Assembly: GCF_900176165.1 (NCBI RefSeq)
Contig: NZ_FWWU01000009.1
Location: 1,614,501 to 1,678,500, forward strand
Source of the DNA: Deinococcus hopiensis KR-140
Lineage (GTDB): Bacteria > Deinococcota > Deinococci > Deinococcales > Deinococcaceae
Reading direction: 5' to 3'
DNA: 64,000 nucleotides
The notes below the pieces were generated by a model. It did not search any database, was not told where the DNA came from, and saw only the letters and a program-made list of their open reading frames with translations. The position numbers were made by a program, and so were the translations under genes. Shown here piece after piece: positions 39,963 to 51,746 of the stretch. Position 1 is the first letter of the stretch. Every line of letters begins with the position of its first letter.

Positions 39963-40003
39963 GGGCGGCTTTTCCCCACTTCTGGGGAAGGGCCGCCCCT
40001 TTT
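39963..40003 (+). terminator. Rho-independent terminator of the glucanase gene
   Basis: GGGCGGCTTTTCCCC (39963-39977) pairs with GGGGAAGGGCCGCCC region (39984-39998), about 15 bp allowing G-T pairs, followed by CTTTT. It lies 11 nt after the stop. Confidence 0.85.
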
Positions 40004-40103
40004 GCGGTTGGCAGGAACGGCCCCCAGGCCCAGGGACACGCCCGACTGCTCCAGATGGCCGCTGGGCCACCTCGCCGTGGTACGGGAACCCCGACCCTCT
40101 TTC

Positions 40104-40895
40104 CTACTCCTGATCCCGGCCCAGTTCCGTTCCGCGCTTGGTGGCCGCCACCACGGCCTTGATAAACGCGCCCCGCACGCCCGCCGTCTCCAGCACCTCC
40201 AACCCCGCGATGGTGGTGCCGCCAGGGCTGGCAACTTCGTCCTTGAGGAGTCCGGGGTGGGCACGCTGCTGAAGCAGTTCACCGCTGGCGACGAGCAGTT
40301 TGGCGGCCAGCTCGTGGGCCAGCGCGCGCGGCAGGCCCATACGGACGCCGCCGTCGGCCAGGGCCTCAGCCACCACGGCGGCGTAGGCGGGGCCCGAGGC
40401 ACTCATGCCTGTAAAGGCGTTGAACAGGTGTTCGGACAGCTCGTAGACGTTCCCCACCGCACCAAACAGCTGCCGGGCAAAGTCGAGGTCCCCGGCCTCC
40501 ACCGCCTCGCGCGGTCCGGTGATTGCCGTCTGGCTGTGGCCGATGGTGGCGGCGAGGTTGGGCATCACGCGCACCACGCGCTTGGTCCCGAGGCGGCGGG
40601 TCAGGCTGCCGGTACTCACGCCCGCCATGGTGCTGATGTACCCCACGTTCTCCTGGGCCAGCCACTCACTGATCTCGGGAAAGACGCGCGGCTGCACGCT
40701 GACGAGAACGTGCCCGGCGGTTCTGAGGTCCGTCACGCCGATCACGCGCGCACCGGTGCGCGCGGCGAGTTCGGCGGCGCGTTCCCGATTGGCATCAAAG
40801 AGGCCAATTTCGGACGCGGGAATCACGCCGCGCGCGGTGACGCCCTCCAGCAGGGCAAGGCCGAGTTTCCCGACGCCGACGATGGCGAGTTTCAT
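40104..40895 (-). CDS. proC: Pyrroline-5-carboxylate reductase
   Basis: A 263-residue enzyme for the last step of proline synthesis. It has an N-terminal Rossmann fold (KLAIVGVGKLGLALLEGV), the conserved VMPNLAATIGHSQTAI block and the dimerisation/active-site segment FNAFTGMSASGPAYAAVVAEA with GGTTIAGLEVLE. TATACT plus TCCCCCC precedes the ATG, identical to the lysS start context, so a leaderless mRNA is likely. Confidence 0.95.
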   Translation of the reverse strand: MKLAIVGVGKLGLALLEGVTARGVIPASEIGLFDANRERAAELAARTGARVIGVTDLRTAGHVLVSVQPRVFPEISEWLAQENVGYISTMAGVSTGSLTRRLGTKRVVRVMPNLAATIGHSQTAITGPREAVEAGDLDFARQLFGAVGNVYELSEHLFNAFTGMSASGPAYAAVVAEALADGGVRMGLPRALAHELAAKLLVASGELLQQRAHPGLLKDEVASPGGTTIAGLEVLETAGVRGAFIKAVVAATKRGTELGRDQE

Positions 40896-40995
40896 GGGGG
40901 GAAGTATAGGAGGGAGGCGTGAGGGGTCAGGGGTCAGGAGTTAGGCAGAGGGGGCGGGCGGCCCTCTCCTTCCCGCGTGCCCTACACTCTCCCCC

Positions 40996-41835
40996 ATGCT
41001 CGTGTACCACCTGCCTGGCACCCTGGAAACCCGTGAAGCCGACCTCGACCTGCTGTGGGGGGCCGGAGCCACCGGATTGGAGGAGCGGGCAGGCATGATC
41101 CGCGCCTACTTTGAAGCCCCTACAGACCTGCCCGCCGAGGTGGCGGACGGCGAGTGGCGCGAGGAAGCCGATCAGGACTGGATGGCGGAGTTCAAGCGGA
41201 CGTTGCGCCCGGTGCGCGCGGGCGGCGTGACCATCGTCGCCCCCTGGCTGCGCGGCGAGGTCGAAGGCGGGCAGTTACCGCTGGTCATCGAGCCCGGCAT
41301 GGCCTTTGGCACCGGGCACCACGCCACCACGCGGCTGGCGGTGGAAGCCCTCTCGGCGCTGGGACTGGAAACGCGGGGGCCAGGCGGCACGGGCGCGCGC
41401 GTGCTGGACGTGGGAACGGGCAGCGGCGTGCTCGCCATCGCGGCGGCGCTGCTGGGCGCGCGCTTCGCCTTTGGGGTGGACATCGACCCCATCACCATCC
41501 CGATTGCGCGTGAGAACGCGCAAATCAATGGGGTAGACGCCGGGCAGGTCCGTTTCGAGGAAGGCACGTTGGGCCTGGACGCCCTGACCTTTCCGGGTGA
41601 AGGCGTGGAGGCGTACGACGTGGTGGTTGCGAACCTCTACGCCGAGCTGCACGACCTGCTGGCCGGGGAGTACCTGGCGCACCTCTTGCCCGGGGGGCCA
41701 CTGGTACTGACGGGCATCCTGACGGTCAAACTGCCGCTGGTACGCGAAGCCCTGGCGCGCGAGGGCTTCGTGGACGTGGTGGAGACGCAAGACGGCGAGT
41801 GGGCACTGGTCACGGCCCGCGCGCCACTGGAGTAA
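40996..41835 (+). CDS. prmA: Ribosomal protein L11 methyltransferase
   Basis: 279 residues; methylates L11 lysines/N-terminus using SAM. The N-terminal L11-recognition domain is followed by GMAFGTGHHATTRLAVEAL, SAM motif I VLDVGTGSGVLAIAAALLGA, the acidic FGVDIDP and VVANLYAELHDLL. TACACT lies 7 nt before the ATG (leaderless). Directly followed by rsmE, a second ribosome methyltransferase, after 5 nt. Confidence 0.95.
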   Translation: MLVYHLPGTLETREADLDLLWGAGATGLEERAGMIRAYFEAPTDLPAEVADGEWREEADQDWMAEFKRTLRPVRAGGVTIVAPWLRGEVEGGQLPLVIEPGMAFGTGHHATTRLAVEALSALGLETRGPGGTGARVLDVGTGSGVLAIAAALLGARFAFGVDIDPITIPIARENAQINGVDAGQVRFEEGTLGLDALTFPGEGVEAYDVVVANLYAELHDLLAGEYLAHLLPGGPLVLTGILTVKLPLVREALAREGFVDVVETQDGEWALVTARAPLE

Positions 41836-41840
41836 GGGCC

Positions 41841-42533
41841 GTGGCCACTCACCGGGTCCGTGTGGAGGCACTGACGCCCGAGATCGTGCTGGGACCGCGC
41901 GAGGTCCGGCACCTGCAGGTGCTGCGGTTGAGACCGGGCGACGCCCTGCACGTGTTCGATGGGCGCGGGGCCGAGGCCGAGGCCACCCTCACGGTGCTGG
42001 AGGAAGTCCGCGCCGTGGTGACCCTGGGCACACCTTTAACCGGAGCCGCCGAGACGCCACAGCCCCTGACGCTGGCGGTGGCGCTCCTCAAGGGAGACAA
42101 GCTCAGCGACGTGGTGCGGGCGGCCACGGAACTCGGGGTGGCGCGGGTACAGCTGCTGGTCACCCAGCACGCCGATGCCCGCGAGATCGGCACGCAAAAG
42201 CTGCTGCGTCTACGCCGGGTGGCCGAGGAAGCCAGCAAGCAGTCGCGCCGTGCGGTAACCCCTGAGGTGTTGGCCCCGTTGCCGCTGGCGGGCTATTCCT
42301 GGGAGGGCCAGTTGTTCGTCGCGCAGCCGGGCAGCCAGAAGCGGATCACGGAGCACCTGGCGTGGGACGTGCCCGTTACGGTTCTGACCGGTCCTGAAGG
42401 GGGGCTGGCCGACGCCGAAGTTTCCACATTGATTTCAAGGGGGGCCGTCGCCATCACGCTCGGGCCGCGCATTCTGCGGGCGGAGACGGCCCCGGTGGCG
42501 CTGCTGGGGGCGGTGGTGGCGACGGGCGTGTAG
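41841..42533 (+). CDS. rsmE: 16S rRNA m3U1498 methyltransferase
   Basis: 230 residues with an N-terminal PUA-like domain (EVRHLQVLRLRPGDALHVFD) and a C-terminal SPOUT knotted domain: TELGVARVQLLVTQHADARE, LTGPEGGLADAEV and LGPRILRAETAPVALLGAVV. Start GTG 41841 lies 5 nt after the prmA stop. An in-frame ATG at 41799 inside prmA would add non-family residues. Confidence 0.94.
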   Translation: MATHRVRVEALTPEIVLGPREVRHLQVLRLRPGDALHVFDGRGAEAEATLTVLEEVRAVVTLGTPLTGAAETPQPLTLAVALLKGDKLSDVVRAATELGVARVQLLVTQHADAREIGTQKLLRLRRVAEEASKQSRRAVTPEVLAPLPLAGYSWEGQLFVAQPGSQKRITEHLAWDVPVTVLTGPEGGLADAEVSTLISRGAVAITLGPRILRAETAPVALLGAVVATGV

Positions 42534-42578
42534 TGGCGGGCTCGTCTTTCCCTCACCGCGGCTTTCTACAATGCCGGT

Positions 42579-42968
42579 ATGCCCGCTCCTTCCCTCCCCG
42601 CCCGAGTGCTGCTGCTTGCGGGTCTGCTCGCGCCCAGCCTGGGTGGGTGCCGCTACAACTACGTGCCGCTGATCCCGAAACCCGTCCAGGTCACGCTACC
42701 CACCCGGGTCACTTCGGCCACCCTGGTGCGGGAGAGCGGGACGCTGGTGCTGAAAGCCCAGGTGGAGGGCCGCTTCGAGCCTGGGTATCTCAGCGCCGTG
42801 TGGTTCGACAGCGCGCGCGAACTCGGGCGCGACAGCGTCTACCTCGACGCCGGGCAACGCGGCGCCACCTTCCGGCTGGACGCCCCTGAAAAGGGCGCGT
42901 ACCGGGCGGTTCTGTCATTTGGCGGGACGGTCTTGCGTCAGGTGGAGCTGTACGAGGTGCAACCGTGA
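42579..42968 (+). CDS. Small lipoprotein
   Basis: 129 residues with a lipoprotein signal ending LAPSLGGC (Cys about 24). The mature part is a beta-rich domain of about 105 residues (VTSATLVRESGTLVLKAQVE; RAVLSFGGTVLRQVELYEVQ). TACAAT at 42567-42572 is 6 nt before the ATG, a near-consensus leaderless promoter. The stop overlaps the GTG of the next gene. Function unknown. Confidence 0.75.
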   Translation: MPAPSLPARVLLLAGLLAPSLGGCRYNYVPLIPKPVQVTLPTRVTSATLVRESGTLVLKAQVEGRFEPGYLSAVWFDSARELGRDSVYLDAGQRGATFRLDAPEKGAYRAVLSFGGTVLRQVELYEVQP

Positions 42969-43396
42969 GCAGCGGGGAACAGCTTGCCGAAGGCGCGATC
43001 GAAGGCATCGTGGAGTGGACGCGCGGCACGCTGGAACGCTTTCGGTGGGTGGGCGCTGAGGAGGGAGGCGAGGTGGTGCCGTACCGCACGGAGCCCTGGC
43101 CCTCGCCCGTCAACTACGGCTGCTTGCCGGGGCGGCTCAACCCCGCCGACGGCTCCGAGGTGGACGGAGTGTGGCTGGGCACGCCACTCGCGGTGGGACA
43201 ACGGGTGACCGCAGAGCCAAAGGGCCTGCTTCAACTCGCCGATGGGGACCACAAGGTGATTTTCGGTGACCTGAACGGGCACCATAGGGCCGACCTGCTC
43301 GCGCTGCTGGCGTGGTTTCCACCTGAGCGGGGTGCGCAGCTGCTGGGTGCCCGGGCGGCGGCAGACTGGCTGGCCTCCCTACCGAACAGTGGCTGA
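42965..43396 (+). CDS. Inorganic pyrophosphatase-like protein with altered metal site
   Basis: 143 residues in the soluble PPase fold: PWPSPVNYGCLPGRLNPADG matches the YG.(I/L)PG segment before the metal loop. The canonical DGDPxDV loop reads DGSEVDGV, so the second Asp is Ser and activity may be reduced or different. It is shorter than bacterial PPases (about 175). GTG start overlaps the lipoprotein stop. The 3' end overlaps the convergent hydrolase-like gene by 18 bp. Confidence 0.7.
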   Translation: MSSGEQLAEGAIEGIVEWTRGTLERFRWVGAEEGGEVVPYRTEPWPSPVNYGCLPGRLNPADGSEVDGVWLGTPLAVGQRVTAEPKGLLQLADGDHKVIFGDLNGHHRADLLALLAWFPPERGAQLLGARAAADWLASLPNSG

Positions 43397-44302
43397 GGAG
43401 GAGAAGGAGGCCAGACGCGCGAGGTCCGCGCGCTTCCAGTCCACCGTGAGTTCGGTGACGTGCTCGCTGACCCAACGCAGGGAGTCGCTGTTCGGATACG
43501 AGACGGCGCTGTGGTCCTCGCGGGCCGAGACGAAACGCTCGGTACCCGCGACGCTGCCGTCCACCCGCGCATTGGGCGTAACCTCGAACAGGTAGTTGAA
43601 CGCGAAACCGCCCCCCGCGCCTGTAAGTGAGGGCAGGCGCTTGCTCTGCACTTCCAGATTGCGGGCGACGTTGGGCCACACGATGTCCTTGCCCCGCAGG
43701 GTGCGGCTGCCCAGTCGGAAGAGGCTGCACGCCTCCAGCGGTGAGGGCCGGGCCGGGTCCTGCGGCCAGGAGGCGAGCGCGGCCCCGTGGTCCGAAACCC
43801 ACGCCGCGCAGATGCCGTCCAGGTCAATCTGCAGGGCGACGGGCTGCTCGGGCGTGACCCTCGCGAGGTGGTGCAGCCACGCCACCCCCTGCGAGTGGCC
43901 GAGCAGCACAACCCGTGGGCGTGGCTGCCCGGGCCAGGCCGTCTGAAGCCGGGCGTAGTCGGCTTCCAGGGCGGCGTAGCCCCGCTGGGGTGTATGGGTC
44001 AGTCGCGAGGAGAAGGCGGGGGCCGCGTTGGAGGCGTACCCAGCGGCCTCCACCCGGTAGCCCGCCGCCGCGAACACGTCTGCCAACCGGTCTACCGTAC
44101 CGCGCGCCGTCAGGTAGTCCCAGTTGTCGCGCGGCGCGGCGCAGCCGGTACCGCAGCGGCCCGACATGGCGAAGATCACCACGTCGGGAGCGGAGCCGCC
44201 GAAATCCAGGGCCGCAGTATGCGTGGGCACCGCCGCCGCAGGGATACATCCCGCGAGCAGCAGGGGCACGGCGAGAAGGGCACAGGGCAGCGGAGCGCGC
44301 AT
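43379..44302 (-). CDS. Lipoprotein with alpha/beta hydrolase-like features
   Basis: 307 residues. The signal ends LLLAGC (Cys about 19). A nucleophile-elbow motif GHSQGVAWLHHLAR (about 140) and a late SAREDHSAVSYP (about 268) could supply Ser and His of a catalytic triad. Several extra cysteines (SGRCGTGCAAP; DGICAAW; EACSLF) suggest disulfides outside the membrane. Probable secreted esterase or lipase; substrate unknown. TACACT lies 9 nt before the ATG. Confidence 0.75.
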   Translation of the reverse strand: MRAPLPCALLAVPLLLAGCIPAAAVPTHTAALDFGGSAPDVVIFAMSGRCGTGCAAPRDNWDYLTARGTVDRLADVFAAAGYRVEAAGYASNAAPAFSSRLTHTPQRGYAALEADYARLQTAWPGQPRPRVVLLGHSQGVAWLHHLARVTPEQPVALQIDLDGICAAWVSDHGAALASWPQDPARPSPLEACSLFRLGSRTLRGKDIVWPNVARNLEVQSKRLPSLTGAGGGFAFNYLFEVTPNARVDGSVAGTERFVSAREDHSAVSYPNSDSLRWVSEHVTELTVDWKRADLARLASFSSSATVR

Positions 44303-44399
44303 CGGAGGACCAGTGTAGGGGGCGGGGGTCAGGATGGGGTGAAGCCTTCTTCACGGGAGCGAGAACGGAGCGTCACCCTTTCTCCATCCTTCCCATATT

Positions 44400-45066
44400 C
44401 CTGACTGGGAAGCTCTCCTGCCGCCGAGGTCCCAAGTATCCCGGGTTCGTGGGTGACGAGGAGAACGGCCTCGTTTGGCGAGCGGCGCTCCACTGCCCAC
44501 AGCAACAGCGCGAAAGCCGAGCCTGCAACGTGAAGGGCAGCCACGCCTCGCAATTGAACGCGGCCCTACCGAAGCCCACGCCCGCCTTGTTGCCGGCGGG
44601 GTGGCGCATTCAGGCGTTTGCCAGCACGGTCCAGAAGGTGCTGATTTGCGCCGTGATGGCGACACGCGCCCGACGCTGCCCAGACGCATCCAGGGCTGGA
44701 TGCGGTCTTTGCCAGACCACCGCAGCGCGATAAAGGTGCTTCCCAGAAAGAAGGCCATCCGCACCCCCAGCGTGAGCGGCAGGCCGAAGATGTTTCCCAC
44801 GAACGGTGGAGTACCCGCTACCAGTTCATGCCGAACTGAAACTCCTGCACGATGCCGGTAACCACACCCTCCGCGACGTTGATCAGGAACAGGTGGCCAG
44901 AAGAGTTGGACACCTGCCTGGAGGACGCCCGCGCCCCCGCCGCGCGCCGGTGAAGGTCTTCATCACCGCAAAAGGCGAGGCCCACCGTCAGCGACGCGGA
45001 GAAGAAGTGGAAGATGCCGGTGGAGGCAAACTGAAACCGTGGCAGGCCAGTGACCCTGAAATTCAT
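44400..45066 (-). pseudogene. cydA: Degenerate cytochrome bd oxidase subunit I
   Basis: The frame from ATG 45066 encodes a CydA-like start (FQFASTGIFHFFSASLTVGL, then FLINVAEGVVTGIVQEFQFG and MNW), but a loop is missing and it hits a stop. A second frame continues with VGNIFGLPLTLGVRMAFFLG. A third carries AQISTFWTVLANA, stop, MRHPAG, where CydA normally has NAWMQHPVG, so a Trp codon has become TGA. A final piece ALHVAGSAFALLLWAV resembles the next helix. At least two frameshifts, a nonsense codon and C-terminal loss show it is dead. No cydB follows. Confidence 0.85.
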
Positions 45067-45259
45067 GCCAAGCCCACCTCAAAGGCGCGTTTGAACGGGG
45101 CCTTTGGAAGGGGAAGAGGCGGCGCAGAGGGCACCGTACCCGCACCCGGCCGTGCGTCCCGGCCCCGGGGCGGCGCTCCTTCACCCGGCCCTCAGGTTTG
45201 GCCGGGACCCCCGGCTGGGTCCGCCCGACGGAGGGGCGACAGCGCGACCAGAGCGGCCC

Positions 45260-45961
45260 TCAGTCCTCGGGCTGTGGCGTATCTTGAGCAGCGTTTCCCG
45301 CCTGCGCCCGGTACAGCTTGGCGGGCCGTCCGGCCAGGCCGTACTGGTGATCCAGGCTGGCCCGCCCCGTCCGAACCAGATGTTCGAGGTAGCGCCACGC
45401 CGTCACGCGCGACAGGTGCACGCGGTCCCCGACTTCCTCGGCGCTGAGGGCCTGGCCCGCGCCCTCCAGCACTCCCGCCACCCGTTCGAGCGTATGGGCG
45501 TCGATGCCGCGCGGCAGCGTCTCCGGCGAAGCGCCTCCCACGCCCAGCAACCGGTCCAGATGTGCCTGATCCAGCGTGCCCCGCGGAGTACGCCGGGCGC
45601 GGTGGCGGGCAATGACCTCGGCCAGGCGGGCCCCCGTGAAGGGCTTGATGAGGTAGTCGAAGGCCCCCTGCGCGAGCGCCGTCCGCACGCTGGCCTCGTC
45701 GTCGGCGGCGGTAATCAGGGCCACGTCCGTCGTCCGTCCTTGCGAGCGCCAGTGCCGCAGCAAGACCAGACCGCTGCCGTCGGGCAGATGCACGTCCAGC
45801 AGCACCAGATCGGGGACCAGCACCTGCACGAGGGCGTCTCCCTGCGCCAGGGTGGCGGCGCTGCCCACCACATGCACGTCGGGGTCACGCTCCAGCAGCT
45901 CGCGGTTGACCCGGGCGACCCGCAGGTCATCCTCGACGAGCAACACACGCACGCGGCTCAC
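45260..45961 (-). CDS. Response regulator, CitB/DcuR type
   Basis: 233 residues. The receiver has acidic EDD near the start, phospho-acceptor Asp in LVLLDVHLPDGSG, and Lys in DYLIKPF. The C-terminal domain (about 150-215) is the CitB-class helix-turn-helix (LSAEEVGDRVHLSRVTAWRY). It overlaps the sensor stop by 4 bp. The pair is divergent from tctCBA and probably activates it in response to citrate or a similar tricarboxylate. Confidence 0.92.
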   Translation of the reverse strand: MSRVRVLLVEDDLRVARVNRELLERDPDVHVVGSAATLAQGDALVQVLVPDLVLLDVHLPDGSGLVLLRHWRSQGRTTDVALITAADDEASVRTALAQGAFDYLIKPFTGARLAEVIARHRARRTPRGTLDQAHLDRLLGVGGASPETLPRGIDAHTLERVAGVLEGAGQALSAEEVGDRVHLSRVTAWRYLEHLVRTGRASLDHQYGLAGRPAKLYRAQAGNAAQDTPQPED

Positions 45962-47583
45962 GCCTGCTCCACGGATGGAACCTCAAGCGGCGCCGGAAAG
46001 GGCGCGAGGGCCGGAAGGTTGACCTGAAAGACCGTCCGGTCTCTTCGGCGTGCCTGCCGGATCTCGCCCCCCAGGGCCTGCACACGCGCACAGACGCCCG
46101 CCAGGCCATAGCCCCGACCTTCACCCTTGCTGCTGGCCCCCCGGGTAAACAGCCGGGCAGCGACTTCCGGGGACACGCCGGGGCCGCTGTCTTCCACCTC
46201 GATCTGCACGCCCTCGGGGTCCTCGCCGATCAGGACGGTCACCGTTCCGGGCCGACCGGCCAGCGCCTCGAAGGCATTTTCCGTAAGGTTGCCCACCGCC
46301 GTCACCAGCGTGTCGGCGTGACGCTCCCACACCGCGGAAAGGCTGCTTTCGGGCACGACCCGGAAGGCAATCCCGAGCTCCTGCGCACGCTCGCGCTTGC
46401 CTGCCAGCAACGCCACCAGCCGGGGCACCTGCACGTCGCGCAGCAGTCCCCGGAACTGCGCGCCCTGTTCGATCTCGGCATCCAGCACCCGCAACGCCTC
46501 CTCGGGCCGGCCCAGTTGCAGCAGTCCCGACAGCACGTGCAGGCGGTTCTGGTACTCGTGTGTCTGGGCGCGCAGCACATCCACGAAACCGCGCGCGTGG
46601 GTCAGTTCGTCGGCCAGGGCCAGCGCCTCGGCCCGGTCCCGGAAGCTGGCCACGAACCCACCGTTCTCCAGCGGCTCGATGTTCACGAGTACCGGCTCTC
46701 CGCCCAGGGTCAGCTCCACGTTCTGCTGCCGCAAGAGGCCCGTGGCCTGCAGGTGCGCGGACAGTTCCGGCCAGACGTCTTCCAGAGGCGTCGGGACCGG
46801 GACGTCCAAGAGCGCGTCGGCGGCACGGGCGCTCACCAGGGTCACGCACTCCTGCCCGTCCACCGCGATCACGCCCTCACGCAGGGCCGCGAGCACCGCG
46901 CGGTGCTGCCCCACCAGGGCCGCGATCTGTTCGGGTTCCAGGTTCAGAATCTCGGCCCGCAGTCGCCGGGCAGCCCAAACCGCCCCCACCGTGCCCAACC
47001 CCAGCGCCAGCACAAACCAGGGCGTCAGGCTCAGCAGGGCCTCGGCCACGAGGTGCCAGACCTGCGGCATGAGGTAACCCGTACTGACCACGCCGACCAC
47101 CCGTCCCCCCTGCTGGACCGGCACCTTGCCCCGCACGCTCAGCCCCAGGCTGCCCCGCGCCACGGAGACGATCTCGCGGCCCGCCAGGGGCCCGACATTG
47201 TCTCCACCCTCCATCGGCTGCCCCAACCGCCCGGGCACCGGGTGCGCCAGCCGAATGCCCCGGCGGTCGCCCACCACGATAAAGTCGGCCCCCGCCTGCG
47301 CCCGCAGCACCTCCACCTCCGCGTTGAGCGCGCGGTTCTGCCGCCCCGCCGCCGCGCCCACCACCACGTAGGGCAACTGGGCCACCAGGCGGCTGACCGT
47401 GATCGCCCGCTCGCCCAGCCGTTCGCGGGCCTGCCCGTACAGCTGCACCGTCTGCACGCCCGCGAGCGCCAACGTCATCGCGCAGAGCACCAGCAGGTGC
47501 AGCCGCACCAGACGGAACTGCAACCCTCTGCGGGGCAGGCGCTCACGAACCGGAGCCGGACGGGGACGCGGTGGGGGCGACAT
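45958..47583 (-). CDS. Sensor histidine kinase, CitA/DcuS type
   Basis: 541 residues. TM1 (about 27-50), a periplasmic PAS sensor with DRRGIRLAHPVPGRLGQPMEGG and LSVRGKVPV (the basic/His pattern that binds citrate or dicarboxylates in CitA/DcuS), and TM2 (about 178-203). A cytoplasmic PAS follows, then a histidine box THEYQNRLHVLSGLLQLG and ATPase motifs (VGNLTENAFEAL; DSGPGVSPEVA; GRGYGLAGVC). It should sense extracellular tricarboxylates and phosphorylate the coupled CitB-type regulator. Confidence 0.93.
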   Translation of the reverse strand: MSPPPRPRPAPVRERLPRRGLQFRLVRLHLLVLCAMTLALAGVQTVQLYGQARERLGERAITVSRLVAQLPYVVVGAAAGRQNRALNAEVEVLRAQAGADFIVVGDRRGIRLAHPVPGRLGQPMEGGDNVGPLAGREIVSVARGSLGLSVRGKVPVQQGGRVVGVVSTGYLMPQVWHLVAEALLSLTPWFVLALGLGTVGAVWAARRLRAEILNLEPEQIAALVGQHRAVLAALREGVIAVDGQECVTLVSARAADALLDVPVPTPLEDVWPELSAHLQATGLLRQQNVELTLGGEPVLVNIEPLENGGFVASFRDRAEALALADELTHARGFVDVLRAQTHEYQNRLHVLSGLLQLGRPEEALRVLDAEIEQGAQFRGLLRDVQVPRLVALLAGKRERAQELGIAFRVVPESSLSAVWERHADTLVTAVGNLTENAFEALAGRPGTVTVLIGEDPEGVQIEVEDSGPGVSPEVAARLFTRGASSKGEGRGYGLAGVCARVQALGGEIRQARRRDRTVFQVNLPALAPFPAPLEVPSVEQA

Positions 47584-47690
47584 GGGTGTGGAGCCATTGT
47601 AGGCGGGACAGTGGGGCGCAGGAGGTTACGTGCATTGCGTTCAGCGCTGTAAATAAAGATCGCGAAAAGTCCGTGTGTTACGAGAAAAAA

Positions 47691-47705
47691 GCCTTGTATA
47701 CAGGC
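47691..47705 (+). promoter_or_regulatory. Possible tctC -10 box within a palindrome
   Basis: GCCTTGTATACAGGC is a near-perfect palindrome containing TATACA, a reasonable -10 box, 79 nt before tctC. No good -35 is found 17 nt upstream, which would suit an activator-dependent promoter. The AT-rich stretch 47650-47690 just upstream may be the regulator's site. Confidence 0.4.
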
Positions 47706-47783
47706 GAAGACGCGGCTAAGGTGAGGCAGTTCTGACAACCCAGTTCCTGCGGCCGTGCTGACGGCCCACCCGGAGGAGTCCCC

Positions 47784-48746
<963 letters not shown>

Positions 48747-48758
48747 AGACCTCCCTCA

Positions 48759-48793
48759 GGGGGCGGACTGGAAACAGCGCCGCTCCCTTTTTT
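48759..48793 (+). terminator. Internal (attenuating) terminator between tctC and tctB
   Basis: GGGGGCGG (48759-48766) pairs with CCGCTCCC (48780-48787), 8 bp with one G-T, followed by six T. It sits 13 nt after the tctC stop and 36 nt before tctB. Part of the transcripts probably end here, favouring the binding protein. Confidence 0.7.
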
Positions 48794-48828
48794 CGTTTTC
48801 CCCACTTGACAGCCTTCAGGAGCCCTCT

Positions 48829-49368
48829 ATGCCCGACGTTCCACCTCCCTCCCCCGTTCCCTCTCCCCCGCTGCTGCCCCAAGAAGCGGCTGGCCTCAGC
48901 GTGCCGGACCTGCTCGTCGCGCTGGGAGTCACGCTGCTGGGGGGCCTGCTGCTGCTGGGCAGCCTCCAGATTCCCTTCGGCATCAATGCCGTGGTGGGCC
49001 CGCGCGCCTTTCCCCTGATTGTCAGCGTGGGCCTCACGGCACTGGGCATGCTGCTGACCGTGAACGTGCTGCGCGGCGGACGGGCCGAGCCCGCAGCCGA
49101 GGAAGACACCGATCTCGACGCGCCCGTTCACCTGAGCGCCGCTGGGATCATCCTGGGCGGCTTTCTGCTGGGGGCCGTGCTGCTGCCCACGCTCGGCTTC
49201 GTGGGGGGCACCGCCATCATGTATTTCAGTGTGGCCTACGCCTTCGGCGAGCGCCGCCTGCCCCTGATGCTCGGCGTGGCGCTGGCCGTGGCGCTCGTCA
49301 CGTACCTCGTCTTCACGCGCGGCCTGGGCCTGTCGCTGCCCCCCGGCGTACTGAAGGGAGCGCTGTAG
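48829..49368 (+). CDS. tctB: Tripartite tricarboxylate transporter small membrane subunit
   Basis: 179 residues. A Pro-rich cytoplasmic N-terminus leads to four predicted helices (about 28-50, 62-82, 105-125 and 135-168), the TctB architecture. VVGPRAFPLIVSVGLTALGM fits the family's central loop. The stop is immediately followed by the tctA ATG (0-nt gap). Confidence 0.9.
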   Translation: MPDVPPPSPVPSPPLLPQEAAGLSVPDLLVALGVTLLGGLLLLGSLQIPFGINAVVGPRAFPLIVSVGLTALGMLLTVNVLRGGRAEPAAEEDTDLDAPVHLSAAGIILGGFLLGAVLLPTLGFVGGTAIMYFSVAYAFGERRLPLMLGVALAVALVTYLVFTRGLGLSLPPGVLKGAL

Positions 49369-50880
<1,512 letters not shown>

Positions 50881-50895
50881 AACCGAGAGCCACAC

Positions 50896-50932
50896 AGAAG
50901 CGCCCCGGGCTATGCCAGCCCGGGGCGCTTCT
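50896..50932. terminator. Bidirectional terminator between tctA and sodA
   Basis: A perfect 16-bp stem AGAAGCGCCCCGGGCT (50896-50911) / AGCCCGGGGCGCTTCT (50917-50932), loop ATGCC, followed by CTTT on the plus strand. Both flanking genes converge on it. Confidence 0.88.
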
Positions 50933-50942
50933 CTTTACCGGC

Positions 50943-51566
<624 letters not shown>

Positions 51567-51746
51567 GGTGGCGCTCCTTTCAGGCCGCTTTCCCTCACCC
51601 CCCGTTGGGGTGGGGGCGGCATCGGCGCTCATCTTAGCTCCGGCCTCATGAAAGGCAAGTCAGGCCGGAGCCTTTAGGGAATGTTCAGACGAGACGCGAA
51701 AAGAGCCGTCCCCCCTGTGAGAGGCGACGGCCTTTCGGAAAAACCT

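Noticed and set aside
40917..40960. Tandem GGGGTCAGGGGTCAGGAG words upstream of proC
   Set aside because: Too short and without a paired arm to call as a hairpin repeat, though the word style resembles the other intergenic repeats.
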